The translations under genes were made by a program, and so were the position numbers. Under the pieces are notes generated by a model. That model was not told the origin of the DNA. It did not search any database and worked only from the letters and a program-made list of their open reading frames with translations. Shown piece after piece: positions 53,110 to 62,625 of a stretch of 64,000 nt of DNA. Source of the stretch: Bacillota bacterium (GTDB taxonomy: Bacteria; Bacillota; Clostridia; Lachnospirales; Lachnospiraceae); the NCBI GenBank assembly GCA_902363515.1, contig CABJAN010000007.1:1-64000 (forward strand). The letters are read 5' to 3'. Position 1 is the first letter of the stretch. Each line of letters starts with the position of its first letter.

Positions 53110-53613
53110 ATGATTGCATTGCAAATATTAGATATTAAAGACTTTATGTCAAAACTGTTGATTGGCGCTGCTTTTGACCCCTTCTGGCTGTCCGAAGCAT
53201 CTGTTACAACCTCTATCACCTACAATCTTACCGGCTCTTTGCAGCCTGATTTTTTTGATACAGAAGAAAAAGAAGCCCTGGCTTTGGAGGGAAGAAACTA
53301 TGCCCTCTGGAAAGATGTAAAACCCTTCTGCTTTTCCATTATGAAAGGGAAGAAAACACCTCTTCACTTTAAAATTGTATTCCTTCTCTCCAGAAAAAAT
53401 GTGGAAAAACTGTTGCAGGATCATCCTCTTGGGCTTACTACCGAAGATATTTTCGGGCTTTTCGTAAACTTTCAATACGATGGCACCCATCTCACCTGCA
53501 CCACAGGGACCTCCCTGAAAACCTTTACCCTGGACAAAACCCTGGACCATGTGTGGGATGACTTAATCCAAAAATTCTTCAAACAACAGAAGATTCCCTA
53601 TCAAAATTTATAG
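53110..53613 (+). CDS. DUF5721-like protein of unknown function
   Basis: A 167-residue soluble protein that resembles the DUF5721 family seen in Lachnospiraceae. It starts IALQILDIKDFMSKLLIGAAFD and ends in a basic FFKQQKIPYQNL tail, with no catalytic motif that I recognise. Start 53110 follows GAGGAG by 9 bases. It lies 27 bases before nudC in the same direction and may share its transcript. Confidence 0.7.
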   Translation: MIALQILDIKDFMSKLLIGAAFDPFWLSEASVTTSITYNLTGSLQPDFFDTEEKEALALEGRNYALWKDVKPFCFSIMKGKKTPLHFKIVFLLSRKNVEKLLQDHPLGLTTEDIFGLFVNFQYDGTHLTCTTGTSLKTFTLDKTLDHVWDDLIQKFFKQQKIPYQNL

Positions 53614-53640
53614 TTTACAGAAGAAATGTGAGGTATACAT

Positions 53641-54480
53641 ATGATACAAGATTTAGGAAACCATGTTTTTCACAATGAATATCAACCGGTTCCCCCAACA
53701 GAAAAGGACTATATTTTGCATTATCAGAACCACGAAGTTCTGGCAAATACAGCGAAGGAGACACTCTCCTTCCCCACCTTTTGGGATGCTGCAAAAGCAC
53801 AGCCGGAAATTTACAAAAACTATATTTATCTGTTTTCCATAGATGAAACCCGGTATTATCTGGTTCCTGATTTCCAGCCTTCCTGGACGCCAGAGTTTTC
53901 TTTTTCTGATATCTCTGTATTTCGCAGCTTTGAACCAAAGGAACAGGCCTTTGCCCTGATTACAGGCTTTCATCTGTTCACCTGGTATCAGAAGCACCGT
54001 TTTTGTGGTGCCTGCGGTCATGAAAATGTCCATGACCAAAAAGAACGGATGCTCCTGTGTCCTGTATGCGGAAACACCCAGTATCCCAGGATCTCTCCGG
54101 CAGTGATTGTAGGCGTAAGAAACGGTGAAAAACTGCTGCTTTCCAAATATGCCGGCAGAAACCACACAAGGTACGCCCTTATTGCCGGATTTGCAGAAAT
54201 CGGGGAAACACTGGAGGAAACTGTCAAACGGGAGGTCATGGAAGAAGTCGGTCTGAAAGTAAAAAATATCCGCTATTATAAAAGCCAGCCCTGGGCCCTC
54301 TCCGGCAGTCTTTTGTCCGGATTTTACTGTGATTTAGACGGGGATGACCAGATTACCCTGGATGAAACAGAACTGGCTGTGGCAGAATGGTTTGAACGAA
54401 AAGACATCCCTTATGAGGATTATGATGTGAGCCTGACCAGAGAAATGATGCTGCAGTTTAAAAAAGGTTTGGATACATAA
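53641..54480 (+). CDS. nudC: NADH pyrophosphatase / NAD-capped RNA hydrolase
   Basis: A 279-residue Nudix enzyme that hydrolyses NAD(H) and removes NAD caps from RNA. The zinc ribbon is complete (CGACGHENVHD then CPVCGNTQYPR). The Nudix box runs from GFAEIGETLEETVKREVMEEVG, and the NudC-specific SQPWALSGSLLSGF follows. The N-terminal domain fits the family. Its end is 27 bases before the ogt gene. Confidence 0.93.
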   Translation: MIQDLGNHVFHNEYQPVPPTEKDYILHYQNHEVLANTAKETLSFPTFWDAAKAQPEIYKNYIYLFSIDETRYYLVPDFQPSWTPEFSFSDISVFRSFEPKEQAFALITGFHLFTWYQKHRFCGACGHENVHDQKERMLLCPVCGNTQYPRISPAVIVGVRNGEKLLLSKYAGRNHTRYALIAGFAEIGETLEETVKREVMEEVGLKVKNIRYYKSQPWALSGSLLSGFYCDLDGDDQITLDETELAVAEWFERKDIPYEDYDVSLTREMMLQFKKGLDT

Positions 54481-54507
54481 AAACAATTATCACTGGGAGG
54501 AATCGCT

Positions 54508-55011
54508 ATGCAGTATATCAGTCATTACGAATCACTACTTGGAAAACTCCTTTTATCAGCAGATGATATGGGATTAACCGGTATCTGGTTTGAGGAACAG
54601 AAATACTTTGCCCAGGGTCTGAAGGAGCCTTATGAGGAAAAAGAGCTCCCTGTTTTTGAAGATACGAAACGCTGGCTCACCATTTACTTTTCCGGAAAAG
54701 AGCCGGATTTCACCGTCCCTTTTCACTTTATAGGAACTAATTTTCAGAAAGCTGTGTGGGAAATCTTATGCTCCATTCCCTATGGAAAAACCATGACTTA
54801 CGGGGAAATTGCAAAACAGATTGCCCTGCAAAGAGGTATTCCCCATATGTCTGCCCAGGCCGTGGGCGGAGCTGTAGGGCATAATAAGATTTCCATTCTG
54901 GTTCCCTGCCACCGGGTGGTGGGAACCAATGGAAATCTCACAGGGTATGCAGGAGGAATGGACAAAAAAGTGAAGCTGTTGACCCTGGAAGGGGTGAGCA
55001 ACATTATGTGA
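54508..55011 (+). CDS. ogt: Methylated-DNA-protein-cysteine methyltransferase
   Basis: A 167-residue suicide repair enzyme that removes O6-methyl groups from guanine. The acceptor cysteine is in ILVPCHRVVGTNGNLTGYAGG, with the upstream helix IPYGKTMTYGEIAKQI for DNA binding. A GGGAGG site precedes the ATG. It follows nudC in the same direction. The gene after it is on the other strand, 8 bases away. Confidence 0.95.
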   Translation: MQYISHYESLLGKLLLSADDMGLTGIWFEEQKYFAQGLKEPYEEKELPVFEDTKRWLTIYFSGKEPDFTVPFHFIGTNFQKAVWEILCSIPYGKTMTYGEIAKQIALQRGIPHMSAQAVGGAVGHNKISILVPCHRVVGTNGNLTGYAGGMDKKVKLLTLEGVSNIM

Positions 55012-55018
55012 AGTTGCA

Positions 55019-56344
55019 TCACAAGATAATCCATTTTCCTTTTTGACTGGAACCCTCTCTCTTAATTACTCCAGATTTTTTCATGGATTCCATATAATAC
55101 TTTACTGTACTGTATTTTTCTCCAATAACATTAGCAATTTTTTTCTGAGACAATCTTGGCTCTGCTTCAATCACCTGTAAAATACGAACTATCACTGAGT
55201 TATTATCATCTTGGTTAGCTTGGTTAGTAGCTTGGTCAGTGTTACTAACCAAGTTCTTGAACATAACCATAATTTCCTCACGCTTAATCGTATATTCTGG
55301 CATAGGATTTCCGGCTTCTTTGCAGCTATCTTTGATTTTTTCGATTCCACGTCCCCATGCTTCGATAAAACCAGCTCTAAAAAATGTATTGGCAATCAAA
55401 GGATTATAAGGTCTTGAACGATGTTTTCCCATTAAATCATTGATTGTCCAATCTTCTGGGAAAATACAATCATTCGCAATATAAATCCGATCGCATACAC
55501 ACTGATTTGAATTGGAATTAATGCGCCATAAAATTTGTGTGCGATAGCATTAAAAACAGCTTCCCTAATTGCTTCTTTCGGAAAAGGGTAGGTTTCTACT
55601 CTTGTTACTCCTTGATACGAAATGTCTGCCTTTAAATATTTCGTAAAAATGAGATCAACCTTTATCTGCCTGCGAAATTAATGAACCGTGAATTTCATCC
55701 TGATAACGCAGTTCAGAATCCGATTCAAAATAACCAATCTTGATGTATTCTCCCGGTATCCACTTTTCCGGATTATGATGAAATAGCAAAATAGCCGCTC
55801 TTTTCAAATGATTATTTTCAAGCAAATTAAGGCTATCAAGCAACTGTTCATTTGAGGCATCAATATCTTTCTTGTCAATTCGTTTGCTACGAACCGCCTG
55901 TTCCCTGAAAATATCAAAACTATCATTTCTCAAATCTTCTATTGTCACACCTTGAATCGGAACACTATCCCATGTAATTCCGGTTTTTTGCAGCAGAAAT
56001 TGATTGAGTGCCTGTCCTTTTAATTGCTGCTTTGTACTTCCGCTCCGATAATGATATTCCCCTTTATAATTGACAGGATAACTGTTTGAATTCACTCTAA
56101 TTTCAATATAGTCTTTTCCATCTTCTGTCAGCAAATTCACATCTACAATAATCCCAAGAACATCTCGTACTTTGTTTGGGATATCCTCCAACAATTTTTT
56201 GCTGTCTTGCAATCCTATTACTGTGCCATCATCCTTTTTTCCAATATAAATCTTTCCGCCCTGTGCATTTGCAAATCCGCATATCCATTTAAGGTACTCA
56301 TCCTTCCACAATTCTTTCCATTCAACATTTTGATTCTCTGCCAC
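55019..56344 (-). pseudogene. AlbA_2/ATP-binding domain protein broken by two frameshifts
   Basis: The first part (56344-55655) has the AlbA_2 start NVEWKELWKDEYLKWICGFAN and GGKIYIGKKDDG. At about 55660 the frame shifts (TAAAGGTTG) and continues as VETYPFPKEAIREAVFNAIAH. At about 55490 it shifts again before IYIANDCIFPEDW. The last part (55432-55019) has NPLIANTFFRAGFIEAWGRG and a winged helix, LSQKKIANVIGEKYSTVKYY. The sum is a normal-length transcriptional regulator-like protein of about 440 residues. Two shifts make expression of a whole product unlikely. Confidence 0.8.
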
Positions 56345-56413
56345 AAGTGTACACCTCCTTAATCATTTTCTTCTGCAACATCTCCTTACACATTACTATT
56401 CCCCTAATACCTC

Positions 56414-58667
56414 TTACCAATACACCACATAAGACACCAGCGGCTCATCCCCACGCTCAATAACCCATGCCGCCAGCTTTTTGGCAGTCTCATCCAGCAT
56501 GGTAAAATCCAGATTTTCCGGGACGTCATGAACAGAGTGTAACACAGCGGAAACTTCCTGTTTATTCAGACAGGCGTCCTGGATAAGAACCACGCTGCTC
56601 ATATTTTCTTCACGAAATGCTGCTTCATCTCCACCCACATCCATGTCTGCATATTGGACACCAAGCCCACCGGCAAGACTTTTTCGCAAATCCCCTTCCG
56701 AATCTGCACCGTAAACGGTCAATGGCTGATCTTTCCAGCCAAGGCATTTTAAGTTTACCATGCGAATCTGTGTATACTGCTTTTCTATATACTCAGACAG
56801 TGCTGAAGAACCTTTTTCCCTGTTATCCTCTGTATTAAAGGCAGCGAAAATAACATCACAGGGCAGTTCATCGGACGCTGCCAGCCATCTGGCAGTTTGC
56901 AAAAGCGTTGCCACCCCGGAGGTATTGTTGTAAGCGCCGGGCATCAGAAGCGGTCCACACTGGCCTGCCCCATCAAGGTTTGCTCCCAGGACAACCGCCT
57001 TGGTATGGTCTTTTCCCGGAAGATAACCAACTACATTATCCGCAGTCCCCTGCTCCTCTATCACATCCGGCAGCCGCAAATGAATCTGATACCCTTCCTG
57101 TTTTAACTGTTCATAAACAGCTTCTGTAACAGTAATACGACTGGGTCCTCCCAGGGCATTGGTATACAGAATCCCCTCTGACACTTCTCCTGTTGTCAGG
57201 CAGAGCTTTTCGCTCCCATCTTTGGGTTCTGCTTTGGCATCCCATATGGCTTTCCCCTCTTCATAAAGCGTATGAATCAGAAGTTCTTCCGGCTCTCTTT
57301 CTTTGGAAATGGATTTGGTTGGAATGTAAATGTTATAGGGCAATATTTCTAAGGTATTTGACGCAAGTTCCGTATTCCCAACCGTAGGATACCTGGAATA
57401 AATGCCTACGATTTCATACTCCCCTTCCTCTACAAAAGGCGTTTCCTCTGCATCATAAATAGGCTGGTCATAGAGATTCCGGTCATAACCCGGGATATAT
57501 TCACTTTCAAACAGCTTCATCTTCAGCTTGTCCCCAATCTTCCATTTTTGATTTTTTACCATCTCTTCACTGACCAGGCAGACTTTTGCACCTTTTTCAT
57601 ACTCCTCCTGGGTAATAAGCCTACCCTCCGTTAGAGCAGCGCTGCCAAGATGAAAGGCAGGGACAGAGGTGACGTCATTGGTCGCAACTACGTTGTGGGT
57701 GTACTGCTGTATGCTGATGTCCTGCCAAATGTCCTCAAAATACGCTTTCAGTTCCGGATTCTTCTCCACGTCTTCTACCCGCTGAATGGGAAAAGGAGAA
57801 GCGCTTTCCTCATACGTTCTCTCTTCCCTGGAACCGTCATAGGTCAGACAGATAACAGATAGAGGTATAATCCTGAACCGGTTTGGCAAAAGCAAACTGA
57901 TCGTCATACAAGCCCCTGTCCAGATATTCCCAGGTTCCGGCTCTCCCTATCCTACCCCAGGATATACGAGAGCCAAGAATCACAATATACTCTACATCCG
58001 GGTAAAAAATCAGTTTGTCTGTATCATCCGTCTGATTCAGTTCTTTGATATCTTCCTCATGTTCAGCCCATTCCTCCTTGTCAAATCCAAAATGGTTATA
58101 GGGCAGATAATCCGGATAGGAGGAAAAGCCGGCAGCATCCTCCAGAATCTCCAGATAGAATGGGCGCCATCCCCAGGTATAAGATTCATCCGGGTTATAC
58201 TCCAGCGCAACCGGTTCCGCCCCCTGAATCTTAAACCGGATGACATTGTTGCTCCGTGTGAACCAGATATCTGTTTTTTCACCTGAGTTCACATCTTGTT
58301 CATAGCCATACTCCATAGCCGGATGTCCTTCTATGTAAGCCCCGTAATGACTTCGCAGATCATAACTTTCCACTGCTTCACTGTCAAGAATGTCACGAAC
58401 ATCATAGCCTTTCACCCCAACAGCCTGATAGCCAATGTGTTCCTCACTGTTTGGCTCTGCCAGTTCTCCGTATTTGTCCACCTCTCCATAAATTTCTGTA
58501 ACTGCCAGGGTTGAAAAGGTCTCCTCCGAAACTTTCAGATTGTGAATGCTGTTCTGGTACAGATTTACACTTGTGGCAAAAAAGGCAGTTACAGCAAACA
58601 GCAGTAACAGATACAGAATTGTTTTTTTGCTACGCTTCATTTGCTTTAAAAAAATTTTGTGATGCAT
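56414..58667 (-). pseudogene. MacB-like extracellular domain joined to a degenerate M28 peptidase domain, frameshifted
   Basis: The first part (58667-57837) has one N-terminal membrane segment (residues 15-37) and an MacB-like extracellular domain. It is cut by a frameshift near 57870, within DYTSICYL. The second frame continues (LTYDGSREERTYE) with more of that domain, then a zinc-peptidase M28-like domain: VVLGANLDGAG, GAYNNTSGVATLL, VIFAAFNTED. Two expected zinc ligands, His in AHYD and Asp in the DN pair, are Asn here. The usual C-terminal membrane segments of an FtsX permease are absent. It is about 740 residues if the shift is repaired. Confidence 0.7.
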
Positions 58668-58720
58668 GGCGTACCCCCTTCCTGTTTAAAAAATTATTTA
58701 TGAAACCCTTTCCCCACGTT

Positions 58721-58876
58721 TTAGAGACCAGCAAATTTAAGCAGGATTCCAATAAACAACACTCCAATTCCCGTAAGTAAAAAAACTGTTTCCCATACAG
58801 TATTTATATACATACCGCTGTAGTTCATAAAAGAAATTTGAGGCTTATTGGGATTGTATTTTGCTTTATATTCCAT
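58721..58876 (-). CDS. Small membrane protein or C-terminal remnant
   Basis: Fifty-one codons start MEYKAKYNPNKPQISF and end with one membrane segment (WETVFLLTGIGVLFIGILL). The frame is open for about 25 codons further upstream without a start (GDVIILTTTKSNKR), so this may be the tail of a larger lost protein. Only a weak AGAAG site precedes the ATG. The rest of 58877-59019 holds no gene. Confidence 0.35.
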   Translation of the reverse strand: MEYKAKYNPNKPQISFMNYSGMYINTVWETVFLLTGIGVLFIGILLKFAGL

Positions 58877-59019
58877 ATACTTCTTGTTGTGACTATTTTT
58901 CCTTTTGTTAGATTTTGTTGTTGTAAGAATTATAACATCTCCATTAAATTATGTCATTCTTTTTCTTTTATATAAATAAATTTACAGAATATTAAAAACG
59001 AACAGTGGATATCTTATAT

Positions 59020-59109
59020 CTAATCCCCATAAAAGCCGCCTTCTTCCTTATCGTCTACAATTTCCATACGATAGGACATTGCCATATAATCATTCAGCGT
59101 CTTCATCAT
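59020..59109 (-). pseudogene. hicB: HicB-like antitoxin remnant
   Basis: Twenty-nine codons, MMKTLNDYMAMSYRMEIVDD and KEEGGFYGD, match the beginning of HicB antitoxins (usually followed by YPDLPGC). A stop replaces the rest. It overlaps the out-of-frame tail of the hicA remnant, the normal hicAB arrangement. Confidence 0.55.
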
Positions 59110-59117
59110 TCTTCGCC

Positions 59118-59267
59118 TCACTTTCTACAAAAAGTATAATGACTGCTCCCACTTCTTGGTGCATTCATTTCGTATCTATAGCTTTCCCATACCTTCCATA
59201 ACTCATCAAACCGGATGTCTTTCGATAAATTGCATATACGTGTTATCAATTTATCCCATTCTGACAT
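59118..59267 (-). pseudogene. hicA: HicA-like toxin remnant
   Basis: Forty-nine codons from the ATG at 59267, with AGGAGG upstream. They read MSEWDKLITRICNLSKDIRF, then a YEMNAPRSGSSHYTFCRK end that matches HicA/YcfA toxins. The expected GxxPITIPxH segment is deleted, and the C-terminal tail (ESEAKNDEDAE) continues in another frame. The toxin is therefore broken. Confidence 0.6.
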
Positions 59268-59341
59268 TCTTATACCTCCTAACAGAAACTTGGAAGCAAT
59301 TTCACCTATGAAGAAATCATTTCCATTTCTTTATAAACTGC

Positions 59342-59384
59342 AAAAAAGGAGACCCACAAGCAATATCAGCCTGTGCATCTCCTT
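59342..59384 (-). terminator. Terminator of htpG
   Basis: On the minus strand AAGGAGA (revcomp of 59378-59384) pairs with TCTCCTT, with a partly paired inner region, and is followed by six T. Confidence 0.7.
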
Positions 59385-59422
59385 TTCTCCCATTCACTTC
59401 TTCTATTTTTCCTTCATACTGT

Positions 59423-61492
59423 TTATTTCGCCAGCATCATCATGATCTCATTACTTCTTGCAACGAATTTTGTCATTTCTTCCGGTGTCAGCTGTCTGTG
59501 GCTGATAAGCGCCAGGTCATAGAGCTGTTCACAGAGTACCTTCGTAGTTTCTCCGTCTTTATTTTCCAGCACATACTGAACCAGTTTGTTGTTGGCATTC
59601 AGTACCAGTGTCTCCTGTCCGCCGAACATGGATGGATCCATACCATACATGTTATACATTTTCATCATTTCCTGCATACGGCGGTTTTCCTCAGAAATGG
59701 TCATCATGGAAGAAACGTTTTCGTTTTTCAGACTTTCCACTTTTACGGTCAGATTGTCTTTGTTCAGAGCTTTCTTAAATACTTCGGAAAGTGTTTTTGT
59801 CTCTTCTTCCAGATTTTTTCCATCTTCTTTGACTGCTTCATTCACATCAGCATCAATGCGGAGGAATTTCACATTCTCTTTCATCTGTTCTACATGAGAG
59901 ATAAAAGCAGAATCAATGTTATGTTTCAGAATCACGGCATCCTGTCCCTGTTCCTTGAACATATTAATGTACTGGCTCTGCTGTACTTCGTCTGTGACAT
60001 AATAGACAGGTGTTTTTTCTGGTTCTTTCTTGGCTTCTTCTTTTGCTTCCTCCAGAACTTCTTCCTTGTCTTCCTCTGTCACTACTTCCTGATCTTCCGG
60101 TGTTTCTTTTGCATTTTCTTTGATGCAGTCCTCTAAGGTCAGGTATTTTCCATCAATATTTTTGTACAGGATGTAATCCATCATTCTCTCAGAAAACTTG
60201 CTGTCTTTGATGCAGCCGAATTTAATAAATGGGCTGATATCATCCCAGTATTTTTCATAATTTTCTCTGTCTGTCTTGCACATACCGGAAAGCTTGTCTG
60301 CTACCTTCTTGCTGATGTAATCAGAGATTTTCTTCACAAAACCATCGTTCTGCAGAGCGCTTCTGGATACGTTCAGAGGCAGATCCGGACAGTCAATGAC
60401 ACCTTTTAACAGCATCAAAAATTCAGGAATCACTTCTTTGATGTTGTCTGCAATAAACACCTGATTGTTATATAATTTTATGGTTCCCTCAATGGATTCA
60501 TATTCCATATTAATTTTCGGGAAGTACAAAATACCTTTTAAGTTAAATGGATAGTCCATATTCAGGTGAATCCAGAACAATGGCTCTTTGTAATCCATGA
60601 ATACTTTGCGGTAGAAATCTTTGTATTCTTCCTCTGTACATTCGTTTGGATGTTTCATCCACAGAGGATTGGTATCGCTTAAAGAAACCGGACGTTTATG
60701 GATTTTCACCATTTCTTTTGCAGGGGAAGTTTCTACAACTTCTTTTTCACCGTTTTCGTTCTCTTTTTCCTCTGTTTTTGCATCTTCATGAATATGTTCC
60801 ACTACTACATCGTCTTCTTTTAATTCAGACTCTTCAATGGTCTCATATTCCTGAGGTGCGTTTGCCTTGGATAAAAAGATTTCCACAGGCATAAAGGAAC
60901 AGTATTTCTCAATGATTTCTCTTGCACGATATTCATTGGCAAATTCTACGCTCTCTTCATTTAAGAACAGGGTAATCTCTGTACCTACTTCGGTTCTGTT
61001 TCCATCACCGATTTCATATTCTGTGCCGCCATCACTGGACCAGTGAACTGGTGTTGCATCTTCTTTGTAAGAAAGAGTATCAATCTGAACCTCATCTGCT
61101 ACCATAAATGCGGAATAGAATCCCAGACCAAAATGTCCGATAATCTGATCTTCATTTGTTTTATCTTTGTATTTTTCCAGGAACTGGGTAGCGCCTGAAA
61201 ATGCAATCTGAGTAATATACTCTTCTACTTCATCTGCAGTCATACCAAGACCAGTATCAATAAATTTCAAGGTCTTTTCTTCCGGGTTTACGATAACCTG
61301 AATTTTATTTTTATGATTTTCCGGGAAAGAATATTCTCCCATAACTTCCAGTTTTTTCAGTTTGGTAATGGCATCACAACCATTAGAAATCAGTTCACGA
61401 AAGAAAATATCGTGATCAGAATACATCCATTTTTTAATAATTGGAAGAATATTGTCGCTGTTAATTGATAAAGTACCACGCTTGCTGGCCAT
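59423..61492 (-). CDS. htpG: Hsp90-family chaperone HtpG
   Basis: A 689-residue ATP-dependent chaperone. The N-terminal ATP pocket is intact: FFRELISNGCDA, FIDTGLGMT, IGHFGLGFYSAFMVAD and GTEITLF. The middle domain has the catalytic-loop Arg region NVSRSALQND. It is longer than the usual 620 or so because of acidic insertions near 230-260 (EKENENGEKEVVE) and near 470-490 (EEVLEEAKEEAKKEPEK). Such insertions are unusual for bacterial HtpG. It is transcribed alone from a promoter next to a CIRCE element. Confidence 0.95.
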   Translation of the reverse strand: MASKRGTLSINSDNILPIIKKWMYSDHDIFFRELISNGCDAITKLKKLEVMGEYSFPENHKNKIQVIVNPEEKTLKFIDTGLGMTADEVEEYITQIAFSGATQFLEKYKDKTNEDQIIGHFGLGFYSAFMVADEVQIDTLSYKEDATPVHWSSDGGTEYEIGDGNRTEVGTEITLFLNEESVEFANEYRAREIIEKYCSFMPVEIFLSKANAPQEYETIEESELKEDDVVVEHIHEDAKTEEKENENGEKEVVETSPAKEMVKIHKRPVSLSDTNPLWMKHPNECTEEEYKDFYRKVFMDYKEPLFWIHLNMDYPFNLKGILYFPKINMEYESIEGTIKLYNNQVFIADNIKEVIPEFLMLLKGVIDCPDLPLNVSRSALQNDGFVKKISDYISKKVADKLSGMCKTDRENYEKYWDDISPFIKFGCIKDSKFSERMMDYILYKNIDGKYLTLEDCIKENAKETPEDQEVVTEEDKEEVLEEAKEEAKKEPEKTPVYYVTDEVQQSQYINMFKEQGQDAVILKHNIDSAFISHVEQMKENVKFLRIDADVNEAVKEDGKNLEEETKTLSEVFKKALNKDNLTVKVESLKNENVSSMMTISEENRRMQEMMKMYNMYGMDPSMFGGQETLVLNANNKLVQYVLENKDGETTKVLCEQLYDLALISHRQLTPEEMTKFVARSNEIMMMLAK

Positions 61493-61548
61493 GATAAATA
61501 CATCTCCTTTTTCTATTTCTAGGTTTTTATTTTTCTCATCTGAGACTT

Positions 61549-61577
61549 ATATTAATACCCTGAAACAGAAAAGTCAA
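61549..61577 (-). promoter_or_regulatory. htpG promoter
   Basis: On the minus strand TTGACT (61572-61577), a 17-bp spacer and TAATAT (61549-61554), 57 bases before the htpG start. Confidence 0.75.
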
Positions 61578-61584
61578 GATAAAA

Positions 61585-61611
61585 TTAGCACTCATATAAG
61601 ATGAGTGCTAA
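61585..61611. promoter_or_regulatory. CIRCE element (HrcA operator)
   Basis: TTAGCACTC-N9-GAGTGCTAA, a perfect match to the CIRCE consensus, lies 7 bases upstream of the htpG -35 box. It places htpG under the heat-shock repressor HrcA. The stem may also help end the methyltransferase transcript. Confidence 0.93.
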
Positions 61612-61648
61612 CAAACTTTTATAAACTTTCTAAAGTTTTTATAAACTC

Positions 61649-62296
61649 TTACTTTTTCTCAATTTTCTGAGCCACAATAAAAATGTTTGGTGGATTTCTG
61701 TGAAGATTTACGATCTCAATAACTAAAAATCCTTTTCTCTGAATTTTCCGCATCAGTCCTACCGGTGTATCAAAAGAAACATAAGGCATAAGATGCAGCT
61801 TGGATTTCCAGAACTTTCTCACAGATTCTTTGGACAGATTTCTTCCCAGACAATCCGTTGCAGAAAGAAAGACGCCGCCCGGTTTCAGGATGTCGTAAAT
61901 TTTCTCCAGCACTTTTTCCTGATTCTTCATATACAACAGCACATTATAGGCGGCTACTACATCATAGCTCTCTTGTTCTATATCAAGTTCCAGCAAATCC
62001 TTCTGACGGAAGGTAATGTTTTCTCTTCCTTCCTCCTTTGCCTTTTCTGCTGCCTTTAGCATCATCTCTTCTGAAATATCAATGGCTGTAATTTTCTTCA
62101 CATATTGGGACAAAGGAATAGTCGCGTTTCCCGTACCACATCCTATTTCCAGCATGGTGTCCTCTGGTTTCAAAAAAGGAATAGAACGCTTAATGGTTTT
62201 CTTATAGGCATTTTCATACACAGAAAGCACTTGTTCATCAAACACTTTTGAACGTTTGTCCCAGAAACGGGAGCTTTTGTTTTCTTCTTTTTCCAT
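61649..62296 (-). CDS. Class I SAM-dependent methyltransferase
   Basis: A 215-residue methyltransferase. Motif I is MLEIGCGTGNATIPLSQ near residue 48, followed by ITAIDISEEMM and the motif IV region YDVVAAYNVLLYMKN. The substrate is unknown; the fold fits the UbiE/type 11 group. GGAGGG overlaps the stop of the small gene upstream, so the two are coupled. It is last in the maf operon. Confidence 0.88.
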   Translation of the reverse strand: MEKEENKSSRFWDKRSKVFDEQVLSVYENAYKKTIKRSIPFLKPEDTMLEIGCGTGNATIPLSQYVKKITAIDISEEMMLKAAEKAKEEGRENITFRQKDLLELDIEQESYDVVAAYNVLLYMKNQEKVLEKIYDILKPGGVFLSATDCLGRNLSKESVRKFWKSKLHLMPYVSFDTPVGLMRKIQRKGFLVIEIVNLHRNPPNIFIVAQKIEKK

Positions 62297-62298
62297 CT

Positions 62299-62562
62299 TT
62301 ATCCCTCCACAATGAGATATTGTCCTCCCGGCAAAGCAAACACTTCGCTGGCATCTTCCAGTTCTTCCAGGGACATGCCATCCACATCCATTCCGTTTTC
62401 TTCAAAATAGTCTCTTACTTCTTCCAGGGAATCTACCACTGCTGCCATACAGTCTTCCAGAAAAGCCTCTGCTTCCTCTTCGGTCTCTGCTACCGGCTCT
62501 GCAAATAGCTGTCCCTGATTTTTTAAAAAGGTTAAAATACATTCTTCACTATACTCATACAT
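62299..62562 (-). CDS. Small acidic protein of unknown function
   Basis: An 87-residue, very acidic protein (EPVAETEEEAEAFLEDCMAA, ENGMDVDGMSLEELEDASEV) with a hydrophobic end, GGQYLIVEG. There are no membrane segments. GGAGG lies upstream. It sits between the HAD phosphatase and methyltransferase genes in one operon. Family not recognised; the coding character and coupling support a real gene. Confidence 0.65.
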   Translation of the reverse strand: MYEYSEECILTFLKNQGQLFAEPVAETEEEAEAFLEDCMAAVVDSLEEVRDYFEENGMDVDGMSLEELEDASEVFALPGGQYLIVEG

Positions 62563-62625
62563 AGCTTCTCTTCCTCCTTGTTTTCTTGTTGTATGCTTAT
62601 GCAGTGCTTCCTGCTGTCATGCCTG

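Noticed and set aside
57837..57907. A programmed frameshift joining the two halves of the MacB/M28-like gene
   Set aside because: No slippery heptamer or downstream pseudoknot is evident, and neighbouring genes are also broken, so decay is the simpler explanation.
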